Positions 14,230 to 25,900 of a DNA stretch of 64,000 nt are shown here, one piece after another. The notes under the pieces are model-generated. The model had not been told where the DNA came from. It did not search any database and saw nothing but the letters and a program-made list of their open reading frames with translations. Every line of letters starts with the position of its first letter. Within the stretch, counting starts at the first letter, position 1. The translations under genes were made by a program, and so were the position numbers. The DNA comes from Nitzschia sp. DOCU1 (taxonomy: Eukaryota; Bacillariophyta; Bacillariophyceae; Bacillariales; Bacillariaceae): NCBI GenBank assembly GCA_951394045.1, contig OX595991.1, positions 186,001 through 250,000 on the forward strand, read 5' to 3'.

Positions 14230-14660
14230 GGTGTCGGGAAAGTCTCCACGCGCGTCACACGCCGCCGCGGGGAGAATTGAAGCGAGTTCTTTGGGGGTTT
14301 ACAGGCCACGCCGAGCATGCAAATGAGTGCACATAGCTAAACAAATAAGGTACACAGCGCAAGCAAGGTTGTCAAGCACCCTGTCGGACCGCAAAATTTA
14401 AAAGGACGCCGCCACCGCCGTGGCGTGGAGAATCGTCGACAGTAACCTCTTGAAAAAGGAAACGTTGTTGCCACTGACTCCACCGGCGCCATGAAGTTAC
14501 GTAATGTTTGATATAATGCGCTACTACCGGTAGGTAGTACTGGTGTCGATAACAGTGGCGCAATATTATTACAATGCTCTGCCTATTTCTGTGTCATTGG
14601 TGCGCCAAAGCGCAAGCGACGTTGTCAAGCGTACTACCAGTAGGACTGTCGGAATTGTAT
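14230..14660. repeat. diverged outlying units of the satellite family
   Basis: The stretch shares blocks with the main array, among them AATAAGGTACACAGCGCAAG, GTTGTCAAGC, GCCATGAAGTTACGTAATG and TATTTCTGTGTCATTGGTGC, in the same order but with indels. It is separated from the main array by about 1.3 kb, so the family was once longer or has spread. Confidence 0.6.
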
Positions 14661-15177
14661 ACACGACTTCATTAGTCATACAAGTCCATTATACAGAAAG
14701 TGTATATTTTTCCGCACTACCCGGCAGTAGTATGCCACGTTATTTGCACGGTGGGATGCCGCCACCGTGGGTACGTTCGGAAATTTATACATCAATTTGT
14801 CCGAGCTGTATAATTTTCTGCCCCCACACGAGTAGCAATCGATCGTACGCGAGTAGCAGTTGATTGTACCTGTCGACTTGTTTAATGGCAGTCGTTCAGG
14901 GAGCATCAACTCTATTGTAAGTCTACACTTGGACGGCGACAATGGAACCGAGCTCTGTGCTTGCACCCATTGTGAATTTTGTGTCAGGTTGCCGCCAAGG
15001 CACCTGAAAAAGAGCAAATAGGACAGTGCTGGGTGTCTCTCATAGTAGGAGTCCTAGACAATATCATAGTTGGTGCCCCCGTATGCTAAAGTAGGGCTAC
15101 CTGTATTGAATTTAAACTAACTTTGTCTGCTACTAGGGATCATAATACTACCTTACCAATGAGTTCAATGAAAGAGT

Positions 15178-15436
15178 GGTGGGGGGCGACAGCTTTGTAG
15201 AGGTAGCAACCAACTATGAAGTGTAGTTGTTGTTCAGCGCCGGCGGCTTTATAAAAGAAGTGACAGTGATTCAAAGTTGATTGTCGCATTCTTTGCATCC
15301 TCTCAAAAGAACAAACAAATCAGTGGTGGGGCGGCAGCGGCTTCGTAGAGGTAGTGACCAATAATGAAGTGTAGTGTAGTGTAGTGTAGTGTAGTGTAGT
15401 GTAGACCAATTTGAAGTTGATTGTGGCGTTCGTTGA
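15178..15436. repeat. two-copy direct repeat with a pentanucleotide tract
   Basis: A ~48-bp block containing GTAGAGGTAG and ATGAAGTGTAG occurs at 15178-15226 and 15324-15372. A second block with AAGTTGATTGT follows each copy (near 15276 and 15415), so the unit is ~146 bp. Copy two carries seven tandem GTGTA units (15369-15403), an expansion of the GTGTA present once in copy one. Confidence 0.65.
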
Positions 15437-15930
15437 AAGGAAACAAAATGACGCATGAGTTGAGTAGCAGCGTCGGCGATGGCAGCATCATTGTAGGAGT
15501 ATATCCGTAGCAAAGGCCACAACATGCCATTCGTAGTGATGCTGGCTGGTGAGCAGGTTGTCAAGTTTAAATGAGGATGTTAGTAAAGTGCATAAATTAA
15601 AATACTTGCTCCACAATCGAATGCGTTTACCTTGGTAACATTGAAGTAGTAATTGAATAACTACTAGCAATCGAATAATAATGCTGCTGCGACCACTGTA
15701 TAGCGCGAATCAAGGACTTTATACCCATACAGCAGTGGTAGGAGTGCAGCATCAGTACTCCAGGATTACTTGCAAATGAAGGTTTAAAAGTGAATGGCTT
15801 TTTTGTGTTGCGCCATTGTCATCTCCCGATGCTCGATGTACGGTCGCATTGGTCACATCCTTCAGTCATGAGTATTGAGTCTTGTTATACACAGTGTGCA
15901 CCATGTGTATAATTTTCCGACTCACTTTAA

Positions 15931-17640
15931 GGTAGTACTGGTGTCGATGACAGTGGCGCAATGTTTCTTACAATGCCCTACTAACTATTTCTGTGTAATT
16001 GGTGCGCCGTTTTTATTTGGTGCGCTGCGCTTTATTTTCATGCAGCTGCGCCGCCACCACAACCGCGGTGAGAATTGAGTTGCCCCGGAGGGGTGGGTGC
16101 TGATAACCGGCGTTTGGGATGAACTTGAGAGTGAGTGCACGTAGTTTCAAAAATAAGGTACATAGCGCAAGCGACGTTGTCAAGCACGCCTGTCGGCACA
16201 CAAAATTTAAGGACGCCACTGCCACCACCCCGTAACTACTACCTATTTCTGTGTAATTGGTGCGCCGTTTTTAGTTTGGTGCGCTGCGCTTTATTTTCAT
16301 GCAGCTGCGCCGCCACCACAACCGCGGTGAGAATTGAGTTGCCCTGGAGGGGTGGGTGCTGATAACCGGCGTTTGGGATGAACTTGAGAGTGAGTGCACG
16401 TAGTTTCAAAAATAAGGTACATAGCGCAAGTGACGTTGTCAAGCACGCCTGTCGGCACGCAAAATTTAAGGACGCCACTGCCACCGCCCCGTAACTACTA
16501 CCTATTTCTGTGTAATTGGTGCGCCGTTTTTAGTTTGGTGCGCTGCGCTTTATTTTCATGCAGCTGCGCCGCCACCACAACCGCGGTGAGAATTGAGTTG
16601 CCCTGGAGGGGTGGGTGCTGATAACCGGCGTTTGGGATGAACTTGAGAGTGAGTGCACGTAGTTTCAAAAATAAGGTACATAGCGCAAGTGACGTTGTCA
16701 AGCACGCCTGTCGGCACGCAAAATTTAAGGACGCCACTGCCACCGCCCCGTAACTACTACCTATTTCTGTGTAATTGGTGCGCCGTTTTTAGTTTGGTGC
16801 GCTGCGCTTTATTTTCATGCAGCTGCGCCGCGGCCACAAATGGTTGCGTTGTAGTACAGGTGCTTACGACCCGAGGTTTGGCCTGACCGACCGGCGCGAA
16901 TGAGTGCATGTAGTTTCAAAAATAAGGTACATAGCGCAAGCGACGTTGTCAAGCACGCCTGTTGGCACGCAAAATTTAAGGACGCCACTGCCACCACCCC
17001 GTAACTACTACCTATTTCTGTGTAATTGGTGCGCCGTTTTTAGTTTGGTGCGCTGCGCTTTATTTTCATGCAGCTGCGCCGCGGCCACAAATGGTTGCGT
17101 TGTAGTACAGGTGCTTACGACCCGAGGTTTGGCCTGACCGACCGCGCGAATGAGTGCACGTAGTTTCAAAAATAAGGTACATAGCGCAAGCGACGTTGTC
17201 AAGCACGCCTGTCGGCACGCAAAATTTAAGGATGCCACTGCCACCGCATCGTAACCTTATTCAAAAATGAAGTGATAATGCCACTGGCGCCGTGAAGTTA
17301 CGTTATGTTTGATCTAATGCGCTACTAGGTAGTCCTGGTGTCGATGACAGTAGCGCAATGTTTATTACAATGCTCTACCTATTTCTGTGTAATTGGTGCG
17401 CCGTTTTTAGTTTGGTGCACTGGGCTTTGCTTTATTTTCATGCAGCTGCGCCACCGCCACAAATGGTTGTGTTGTATTACAGGTGCTTACGACCCGAGGT
17501 TTGGCCTGACCGACCGTGCGAATGAGTGCACCTAGTTTCAAAAATAAGGTACATAGCGCAAGCGACATTGTCAAACACGCCTGTCAGCACTCAAAATTTA
17601 AACCACCACCACCGTCCAGTGGAGAATTGTCGACCGTAAC
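15931..17640. repeat. ~250-bp satellite-like tandem array with two unit types
   Basis: Unit starts, taken at ACCTATTTCTGTGTAATTGG, fall at about 15983, 16241, 16500, 16759, 17010 and 17377. The period is 259, 259 and 251 bp in the centre. Neighbouring units are almost identical. The first three have a middle segment with AACCGCGGTGAGAATTGAG (type A); the next three have CACAAATGGTTG and GAGGTTTGGCCTG instead (type B). The shared part holds GTGCGCCGTTTTTAG and CATAGCGCAAG. Open frames inside the units recur only because the unit recurs. No transposase or other coding signal is seen. Confidence 0.9.
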
Positions 17641-17649
17641 CATGCTTCT

Positions 17650-18330
17650 ATTTTATCGAATGATTTGAGTGAGAGCAAAACCAAATGCCTTCCAAATTGA
17701 ATGCTCCAATTTTAAAATCATGAAGTTTTAATAATGGAAAATCCTATCATCAACGTATTTATAATTATTCCTGCGCCAGTTCTCAACTTATTTCAGTGTC
17801 TCCTACAGTTTCACACATTCAGTATTTATAACTATTTCTTAGCACAACCAGGTAAGGCTAGATAATTCCTTTTTCAGTATTCCTCTAGCTAGAGAGCACA
17901 CTCTTTAGGTGGGAAAGTCTGCCAGCTGCAAGATTATCAGTGTCTCTTTCAGTTTCAATGTCGCACACTCATCTAGAAGACGTCCTATGTAAGCATCTGT
18001 GACAACTAGGTTGCGTTCAGGTTCTAAGTAGTACGGACAAAGCCAGACGTACACATGCCATGTTTGTAAGTATTGCGAGGATGGCAGGGCAGCAAGCCCA
18101 CCATACACATAATGGCCTTTCTATGTCTGAAACGGGCTTTTTTTAGCTATTTAAGGAAATTTAAGAAAGGGCTTAGGAAAAACGAAAAATGCGATCTAAA
18201 AAATGATGGGCAAGGTCCCTCCCCAAACCCCTCCAATGGCGACGAAGCAGGTAAGCCTCGGATAGGGATATTTCGTTGTTGATGTGGTCGTTTCGAGTTC
18301 GTCTCTCTAGAAAGACTATGACCCTTGCAA
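17650..18330. other. intergenic, AT-rich, nothing firm
   Basis: No gene, RNA or clear repeat is recognised between the satellite array and the inverted-repeat element. Confidence 0.4.
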
Positions 18331-18752
18331 TAGCCGCGCTCAATGTTTCTGGACTTTGGCGCTGGTGTTTGGCGCTGGACTTTGCAGTTCGCCGATAAGC
18401 AAATAATTCATTCTGATTGGTTACTGGCATTCCATCGAGTCAAAGACGAAGTGCAAACTCCAGCGTCAAATTTTGTTCCTCCGAAATGTCGCTGGACTTT
18501 GCAGGTGGTCCTCGACCAGATGGAATGCACCACAACCACAAAACAAACTTCGGCAACAACAATGAAATATAACGAGAGGACACTCTGTTGCCGCCGACGT
18601 GTGGTTGGAAATACAAGATTTTTGGTTCCAGCAGCAAAGTCCAGCGACAAAGTCCAGCGTAAAAGCGATCAATGTTTCACAGGTTATGGGTCCTATTTTG
18701 GGGACCGGAAGCAAAGACCAGCGCCAAAGTCTTAAAACATTGAGCGAGGCTA
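18331..18752. mobile_element. MITE-like non-autonomous element with ~35-bp terminal inverted repeats
   Basis: The left end 18331-18365 (starts TAGCCGCGCTCAATGTTT, ends GACTTTGGCGCTGG) matches the reverse complement of 18718-18752 at about 31 of 35 positions. Both ends start with TA, so a TA target duplication is possible. Subterminal copies of CTGGACTTTG(CAG) occur on the left (18376, 18493) and inverted copies on the right (18638, 18650), as in many Tc1/mariner-type or similar MITEs. No transposase is inside (422 bp). The superfamily is an inference from the TA. Confidence 0.7.
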
Positions 18753-18986
18753 ATCGTGGAGGATCTTCGGATCTAAGACTCATCCGACTGGTTTGGGCAT
18801 ATGTGAGTGACGTCGCTCAAATTGAGAACACGCTTCGCGATGACAGCAAACCCGGACCATGCCACACAGGACCCTTGCCTCGGCCTCGCTCGCGCGCGCC
18901 GCGGAAAATAACACGATAAATGGAGCGTAGAGGTCGCGCCCGCATCAACTAACTAAAGGATTCTTCCGAAAATCTTCATCTCATTC

Positions 18987-21900
18987 ATGGTTGTAAAATC
19001 AACAATGGCAAACGAAAGACCAACGCAGTCCTCACCATCCAAGACGTCCTTTCCTCTCCCGCTTTCTCAAAACGAAGAGGGTGATGCGGGAATAAACGTA
19101 CCAAGGGCTGATAATGAACAAATTGAATCAGATGAGAGAAATCATTCCGACAGCAAAAATGCGAAGCATGACCCAGCGCACCAACAAGAAAAGCCCCTGG
19201 GCCATCACCACGATGACAATGATTCCTTAAAGACCATGTCTTTACAACCTCCCAAGCATCGTAAAATCGACCATATCCATCCAATAATCCAAGAAGAACC
19301 TACGGGCATCGCTCCACGACGGAAGAATGATCTTCAGCAGTCACAAACCAATGGGGGAACGATGATGGCAAGATTGTGCCGTACTAATGGTCCCTGCAAC
19401 GACGATGACGAAGCACTGCGCGGGTCAAGCGCAGACAAGAACGGAAACACGGGAGGACGAGACGCTACGAAATTTGGCTCTAACAACGCGGCTGCGGCGC
19501 AAATCACGGGTGAAACGGCAAGATCTCGTAGACAGCGTCGTCAAAATCTGGAAGGCGACGACGAAGACCTCGATGATGAAAGTGAAGAGGATAATTCTGT
19601 GGAGGCAGCACATGAGCACCATGCTGGGGCTTATGCCGTAGTCGGTGGTCATGTCCAGCAATTGGGAAAAGGCACCTTGACGTGAGCGGAAAACGAGCAA
19701 CTCCAGGAATATTCTCGGCCACCTGATGAGTACGTTCAAACAGTCAGCTATATTGCTAGGGATACATCCGCCCCAGCTGCTAGTAATTGTCTTGCGGGTG
19801 TGGAAAGTGTCAACACCGGTACTGTAGCGGTGGGTGAACAAGACGATGAAGAGGTCCCAATCGACGCCACGGTGGCTGAGGCAGCAGCGCTACCCAAGAA
19901 GATGGACGAAGAAGAGACGAAGTCCCTCAAATGGTACATTATTGGCGGTGTAGTGATCGTGATTATTGCTGTGGCCGTAGTTGCCGGCGTAGCGGTGGCG
20001 ATGGAGGGTGGAAGCGGTAGTGCTCCAAAGCCAGCAGAAGATGCGCCGGCGGCTCCTCCCACCTCGTCGCCTGTTGCTTTGGCACCCGAATCGGAACGTC
20101 TCGTGGAATTTCGTGATTTCTTGATCGCGAATAGCGTTTCCAGCGAGGACCAACTGACAGATCCACTTTCTCCGCAATACGACGCGTTGAAATGGTTGGC
20201 GGACGAGGATAGCCTTGCTAGCACGGATGAACCACAGATTGCCATTGGACGATACGTCTTGGCAGTCTTTTATTACAGCTTGCATGGGCCCAGTTGGACC
20301 GATGGCGATGGTTGGTTGAATGCTCGGGAAAGCGTGTGCGACTGGAATCGTGTCACTTGCGAAGGTGGAGAGATTGACCGAATTGTGGAAGAGCAAGCGG
20401 TTAACATGCGAGGATATGTCCCGTCCGAGTTGAATTCCTTGCAGTATTTACGAACGCTAATCTTGGAACAAAATCCTATCCATGGATTGAACGCACCCAT
20501 CATGAATCTAGGTAAGTACTGGAAAAGAGCTGTTATCGAAGGTGCCACATAGGTGCTCGCACTTACGTTTCACCTCTCGTAGAGTGGCTTGAGTTGAATT
20601 CCGCTAGTCTGTCAGAGAGATATACTGGTATCCCGTCCGAAATCCTTGAAATGACCAACCTTCGTAAGTACGATCGTTTCACCATGGTCGTCCGTGTGCC
20701 TGTTACCTCACAGATGTTTCATGCGTCCAGAGGAATTGCATCTAAACAAGAACAATCTACCGGGAACTATCCCTGCTGAGGTTGGCAGACTTTCGAACCT
20801 TAGTAAGTTCCTTCCAGGTTGCGTGGTGACTTCATCAGGTTTAATGGATCTAACTTTTGAAACGATCTGTCGTGGTAGAAACTTTGGACTTGGAGGACAA
20901 CAGCTTTACTGGAACGCTCTCGACTCAATTCCATAGTTTGACAGAACTGAGCGATGTTTCCATTTCCAAAAACAGATTAGAGGGGAATGTGATGAAAATT
21001 ATTCAAGGGTTGAGCGGGCTTCGTAAGTACTGAGTAAAGCAAAACAAAAACGCAATGGCAGGATGGACGCTTGGACTCATCACGCTCTCTGCCCCCGACA
21101 CGCCGGCCGTAGGAGCGTACTTTGGTGGGGATAATTTGCTCACGGGAAGCATTTCTCCGGCAATCGCAGAGTACACAAATTTGCGTAAGTTTTGTTGGCG
21201 CGCGTTCCAAAGCTTCCTCGCTGTTTCACTAAATGACGCATATCCTGACTCGGGTGTCGTTGTCTTCACAGAACGGTTGGAATTGCCCAACAACAAATTG
21301 TCTGGTCCGTTTCCGAACGCAGTGTTTAACGTATCGAGTATTGGCGTTCTTGATTTGTCATTCAATGATATCACAGGCACTCTTAGCACGGAGATTGGCC
21401 AGGCCCAACTGCTCCAGTTGCTCACGTTGTCGCGAACCATGGTTAGTGGCTCCCTTCCAACTGAAATGGGAATGATGAATAATCTTACATCGCTAGTCTT
21501 CGAACAAGGCTACTTGGAAGGTACCATTCCGACGGAGATTACGCGGTGCCATTTCTTAAGTAAGCAGGCACAGCCGAGGGAATCTTCTGTTGCTATTTGT
21601 CATACTCACATTTTCTGTTCGGCTCTCTTTACAGTCAGACTCTCATTGGATATTCATTTCCTCTCGGGTCCCATTCCATCGGAGCTCGGAAACTTGGTGC
21701 GCTTGAGTAAGTTTGGTTGTCTGTTGGAGCTGTTTTACTAATTTCGTCGCTGCTGTCCCTCATACCTAGTCTTGTTGTAACAACAGACTTACTCCACCTC
21801 AATGATAATCAGCTGACTGGTCCTATTCCTTCCGAGCTGGGGCTATTGAGTTCTTTGAGTAAGTTCACGGCCCTTTCTGTGCCTGCCGCACTCTCTTGTC

Positions 21901-22079
21901 ATTGAAATCGGCTCATGTTTTCTGTATTTCAACTAGCTGAACTGACTCTGTCTGGAAACCAGTTGACGGGAGATCTTCCCAGCGAAATCTGTGCCATTCC
22001 TTCGCTGACGGAAGTCATTCTTGCCCCTGCAACGGCCTTTGGGGATCTGACTTGTGGAGGGTGCCCCAAGTGTGTATAG
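18987..22079 (+). CDS. LRR receptor-like single-pass membrane protein, ten exons
   Basis: Exons 18987-19681, 19760-20511, 20583-20663, 20731-20802, 20879-21022, 21113-21184, 21272-21559, 21635-21706, 21787-21858 and 21937-22079 join in frame to 796 aa. The N-terminal ~285 residues are charged and disordered. A membrane helix is at about 290-313. A juxta-membrane Pro/Ala stretch and a cap-like segment (W-T-D-G-D-G-W-L and C-D-W-N-x-V-T-C) lead into about 13 plant-type LRRs (L-x-G-x-I-P-x-E). The protein ends G-G-C-P-K-C-V. Exons 4-9 are 72, 144, 72, 288, 72 and 72 bp, i.e. whole numbers of 24-residue repeats, all with phase-1 introns after N-L or equivalent. The orientation predicts LRRs outside and N-terminus in the cytosol. 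There is no kinase domain. Ligand unknown. Confidence 0.88.
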
Positions 22080-22776
22080 GGAAGCAATTTTCGGCCAGGC
22101 GCCGTCGTAATATATCTGAAATATGACTCTTTGGAATAGAATCAAATGCAATCGTTTATCGTAGTCCGACAGGCTTTTTCGAAAGTAGCGTCGACTTGTC
22201 CCAGGGATCATTCTGCAGATCGTCATCCGGCAGGATCATAGAATAGTTGAAATCGGAGAACATGTCTGATAGTGCCATTGGGCGACGCTAACGACGTGGG
22301 GTAAATGATTACGCTGGATTGCTGGATGGGTCGGCGCTTGGCCTAATCTCGGGGCTCGTCTCGTGGGGTTTCGGATTTCCGTCGTTTTGCTTGCTGGCCT
22401 TCAAATGTCCGCAATCATCATTGGAGACTTGATGTTCGCTGTTATTGTTGTCTTCATTAGCCGTCTCCTCAAGAGACAGTAAAACCAAAGTACGAGATTT
22501 GATTTGTCATTTTACATTGCCGACCTTTTGGTATGCGTCGAAGAAAGCCTTGTCGCCTTGGCAGCAGCAGGTCTCGAAGGCTTCGGGCACACTCAACAAT
22601 GGACGCGAGAGGATATCATCCTCATCCTCATCATCATTGAGTGACTGCACTAGTAGCAGATTCAGAATAAGGACATGCTCCATGAGAGACTTGCTATCAT
22701 TGTTGATCGTAAAGGTGTAGCAATGTAAAAATGTGAGTGTCAAATGGTGGCGGGAATTGCGTCATTTTTAGTTTTG
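22080..22776. other. intergenic with one orphan coding-like fragment
   Basis: Apart from the minus-strand fragment listed separately, nothing is recognised. Confidence 0.4.
22507..22743 (-). pseudogene. orphan protein-like fragment
   Basis: The minus-strand frame reads ~78 residues with a hydrophobic patch (H-V-L-I-L-N-L-L-L-V-Q-S-L), an acidic run (N-D-D-E-D-E-D-D) and a Cys-rich piece (F-E-T-C-C-C-Q-G-D-K-A-F-F) ending in TGA. The frame opens on TTG; the first ATG gives ~58 residues. It could be a terminal exon or a relic; no family is recognised. Confidence 0.22.
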
Positions 22777-22860
22777 ATGACGAACGCGATCAGTGAAAGA
22801 ACTACCCTATCGTTATAGGTACACGTATTCTTTGGACGGAGTATCTTGGGCACGATAGAT
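22777..22860. repeat. direct repeat flanking giant gene copy 2, 3' side
   Basis: About 43 bp beginning GATGACGAACGCGATCAGT matches 28798-28840 with one mismatch, and GGACGGAGTATCTTG follows in both (22836 and 28871). It lies just past the stop of copy 2. Confidence 0.8.
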
Positions 22861-22968
22861 GTCCATCATGCTGCGGGTGATTGCAACGGCGACAAACTAC
22901 GCAGCCTCATGAATCCATCCCAAGCGACGTGCTACAACCAAAATAATAACACAATAAGTCACCATATA

Positions 22969-25900
22969 TTATACGGTAGGACGCGAGGAAGGAAACTCGG
23001 AAGGATACGAGGACGGAAACTCGGTACTTTGCGGTTTGGAAGAAGGCTCGGCGGAGGGGAGCGGTTGCTTGGTGCTTGGTTCCGCAGAAGGGGCGCCAGA
23101 GGGCATGCTGGTCGGGGGTGGCGTATCGAAAACGAAAGCAGCAGCAGCAGCGCCTGGAACTGGAACTGAATTCGAACATGAACAACCGTTGCAAGTCACT
23201 TGGTTCCCCAAGTTTCCATAAAGACCCATACCACCACAAATGGGGCTATTGCAAGCCGTGTTGGTGCAAGTGGCTTGCAAAATAGTCACCGAAGTTGCTG
23301 GGCCGTGACCAATGTCACGGCACGCATCATTTCCAATGCAGGAGTTGCTGCCAATCGTCACCAAAGTCGCCCCTATATAACCTATTCCACGGCACGCCCC
23401 GTCTGTGTTGCATGAGCCACTGCCAATCGATATGGTCACCCCACGATCATTTGCAATTAAGTGACACGCATATGGTCCATTGCAGGAGCCGGAAGCCACG
23501 GTGATTGCAGTAGCTGCGTTTCCAAACACACAAGCATTGTTCCCATTGCAGGATCCCTTGAAAATCGTGGCATTTCCGGCCCAGTAACATGCAGGAGGTG
23601 TACCAGAGCAGCAGGCCTCTGCACCTGTAAATTGGTTACACCAATTTTGGACTACTGATACAGTTCCAGTACAAAAGCGTGCCTGCGGGAGACATGCTGG
23701 AAACCAACTTGGAGACGCCGATGGCTCGGGGGTTGGTGACTTGCTCGGTTCGGCCGATGGCTCACCGCTTGGTGATTTGCTCGGTTCGTCACTAGGAAGC
23801 TCCGACGGGAATGCGCTTGGAAAAGAACTTGGAAAAGCGGACGGCACGGCACTTGGAGAGATGGTTGCACTTCCAGTTATGATCTCGTACAATCCCCCAC
23901 TTGTCGCCTCAATACCGGCGGCTGCAGCGCGAAAAGCTGAGCTCTCACCGGCTAGAATGGCATCTATGTTGACCGCATAAATATTGCCAGTCGCCGTCAT
24001 TATTGCATCCATGGTATTGAAGTCCTGCAAGTCGTTCTGCTGGAGCTGTCTGGAACTGTTTTCCTGTTGGGTTTTCCCGTCGTCATTCTTGCTGCCCCTT
24101 AACAATTCACGACGACAACCAAGGAGGTTATTCGGGTCGATGATGACATTGGAGACTTGAAGGTATTGTGGCTCGCAGGGAAAACGTGCCAGCTGCATGT
24201 TCGCATTAAAAGTAGTCAAGAACTGCGTGGCCAAGACCTGCACATCTGCGGCCTTCAAGCACCCTCCATCCGTGCGACGAGCGTAAAACCGTAGAGAAAT
24301 TGTAGCGGAGGGACCCGCTGGAATTGTTGGGCATGGAATCTCCACATCAACAGGTAGTCCACATATCGACGGATTTAACGCCCAAGGCAATGAATCTGGA
24401 ATCAATGCTTCTAAGCCAGCGTTGATCGCTGCCCGGCTTGGAGCACTTCGCTGAGTAATTGAGATGCTGTCGCAGACACACGTTGACCCGGCTTCTTGCA
24501 AACGGCGATGCCTTCCTGATATGTTCGAAAGCTTTCTTGTTGTGATTTCATCTAGCTTTCGATTGGTGGTGCTATTGCCGAACAGCGGGATCGGTGTTCC
24601 AAGGGCTTCGCAACCCCGGCAAAGACCAGTCACCGTGAATGTGGCACGGTAATTGAAGCATCCTTGCATACTCTGCAAGTCTCTGTCGTGCCGTCGTCCT
24701 GTTGAGGTCGACCGTTGCAAGCTCCCACTGACAAAAGTCAAAGAGATGGAACTACGGAAGTACTCATCGCAGAACTCTTCCACCAATCCATTGTAAATTT
24801 GTGCGATTGCATCGCCAAGGCCTTGAACGTCATCTGGATTGTTGACAACCCACTCGAAAGCTGAGAAATGGAAGTTGATGGTTGTCGAGAACGGTGTCTG
24901 CTCGACGCAGTCGACTTTTGTAATGCCGGAGACCGTTTCTGTTACGGTAAGGTTGCTGGTGATTTTGGCTACCTCCGCTTGGATGACTTCAAGCAAGGAT
25001 ATCTCGTCGAAGTTGGTGACAACCTCAGCCGTCCCGATTGGGCAGTAGCACTCTGATTCTGGTTCCTCCCCGGCGATATCCTGCAAGAAACGAAACTCAC
25101 TCAGGGGCGAACTAATCCTGATCTCGTCCTCATACTTGGCTTCCTCCAGGCGTCTGCGGCCATCTACCGCGTTGTTATTGAAAATCAAATCTGTTTCACA
25201 ACCATTGCACACGCCAGATGCGTCAAGCAGAAAAAATGCTGTTTCGCTCTCTTGAACAGTTGGGGCCGTGGTAGGAGTCTCCGTGATGTTGTAACCGGAC
25301 GTGGACCACGACAACGTAAATGTTGAGTCAGATGTGGGCGCCTCAGTTGGTAGCAGGTCTTGCTGGAGTTGACGCCTTGCCGTCGTGTCGTTGGCGTTCC
25401 TGTCCACGCTATTGTAGACAAAGTCGAGATACACCTGAGTATCTGTAACAAGGCCAAACAAAGGGTTACACTGGGTGGCGTTCCCCCCACCAATCAGCCC
25501 GTCCAATGCGTTTGTGAACGCTTGCTCTAAGATCGATGCTGCCTCGTAGGGATCAAGGGTACCTTCGACTTCGAGTAGAGCACTGGTCGTGAAGGTCCTA
25601 CCGAAATCGCACGTGGTTGCATTACCAATGCATGCCGGGAGGAGATCTTGCTGTTGTACGGAGATAAGGTCGAAAGCAGCCGTGACGTCAGCTTCCAGAG
25701 GGGAGCGCCGGGGTAGCGTTGAATTGCAGCTACACGTCCCTTCGTCCTCTACTTCCTGGAGACTGCGTCTCAAATAGCGTGTCTCGTTGTTGATTCCGTC
25801 CGCCGTTTCCTCTTCCAGAAAGATTTCAGGGAATCCGTAGACGTCGGTCATAAATGGATCGCAGCCGTAGCAGATCACTGTCACTTCTATCCTCAGTGGC

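Noticed and set aside
16135..17137. Repeated ~75-codon frames on both strands of the satellite units
   Set aside because: They recur only because the DNA unit recurs; unit length is not a multiple of three in most copies and there is no domain.
19683..19685. In-frame TGA in the LRR gene read as a nonsense mutation or recoded stop
   Set aside because: A good GTGAGC donor and TAG acceptor flank it and remove 78 bp in frame, so an intron explains it.
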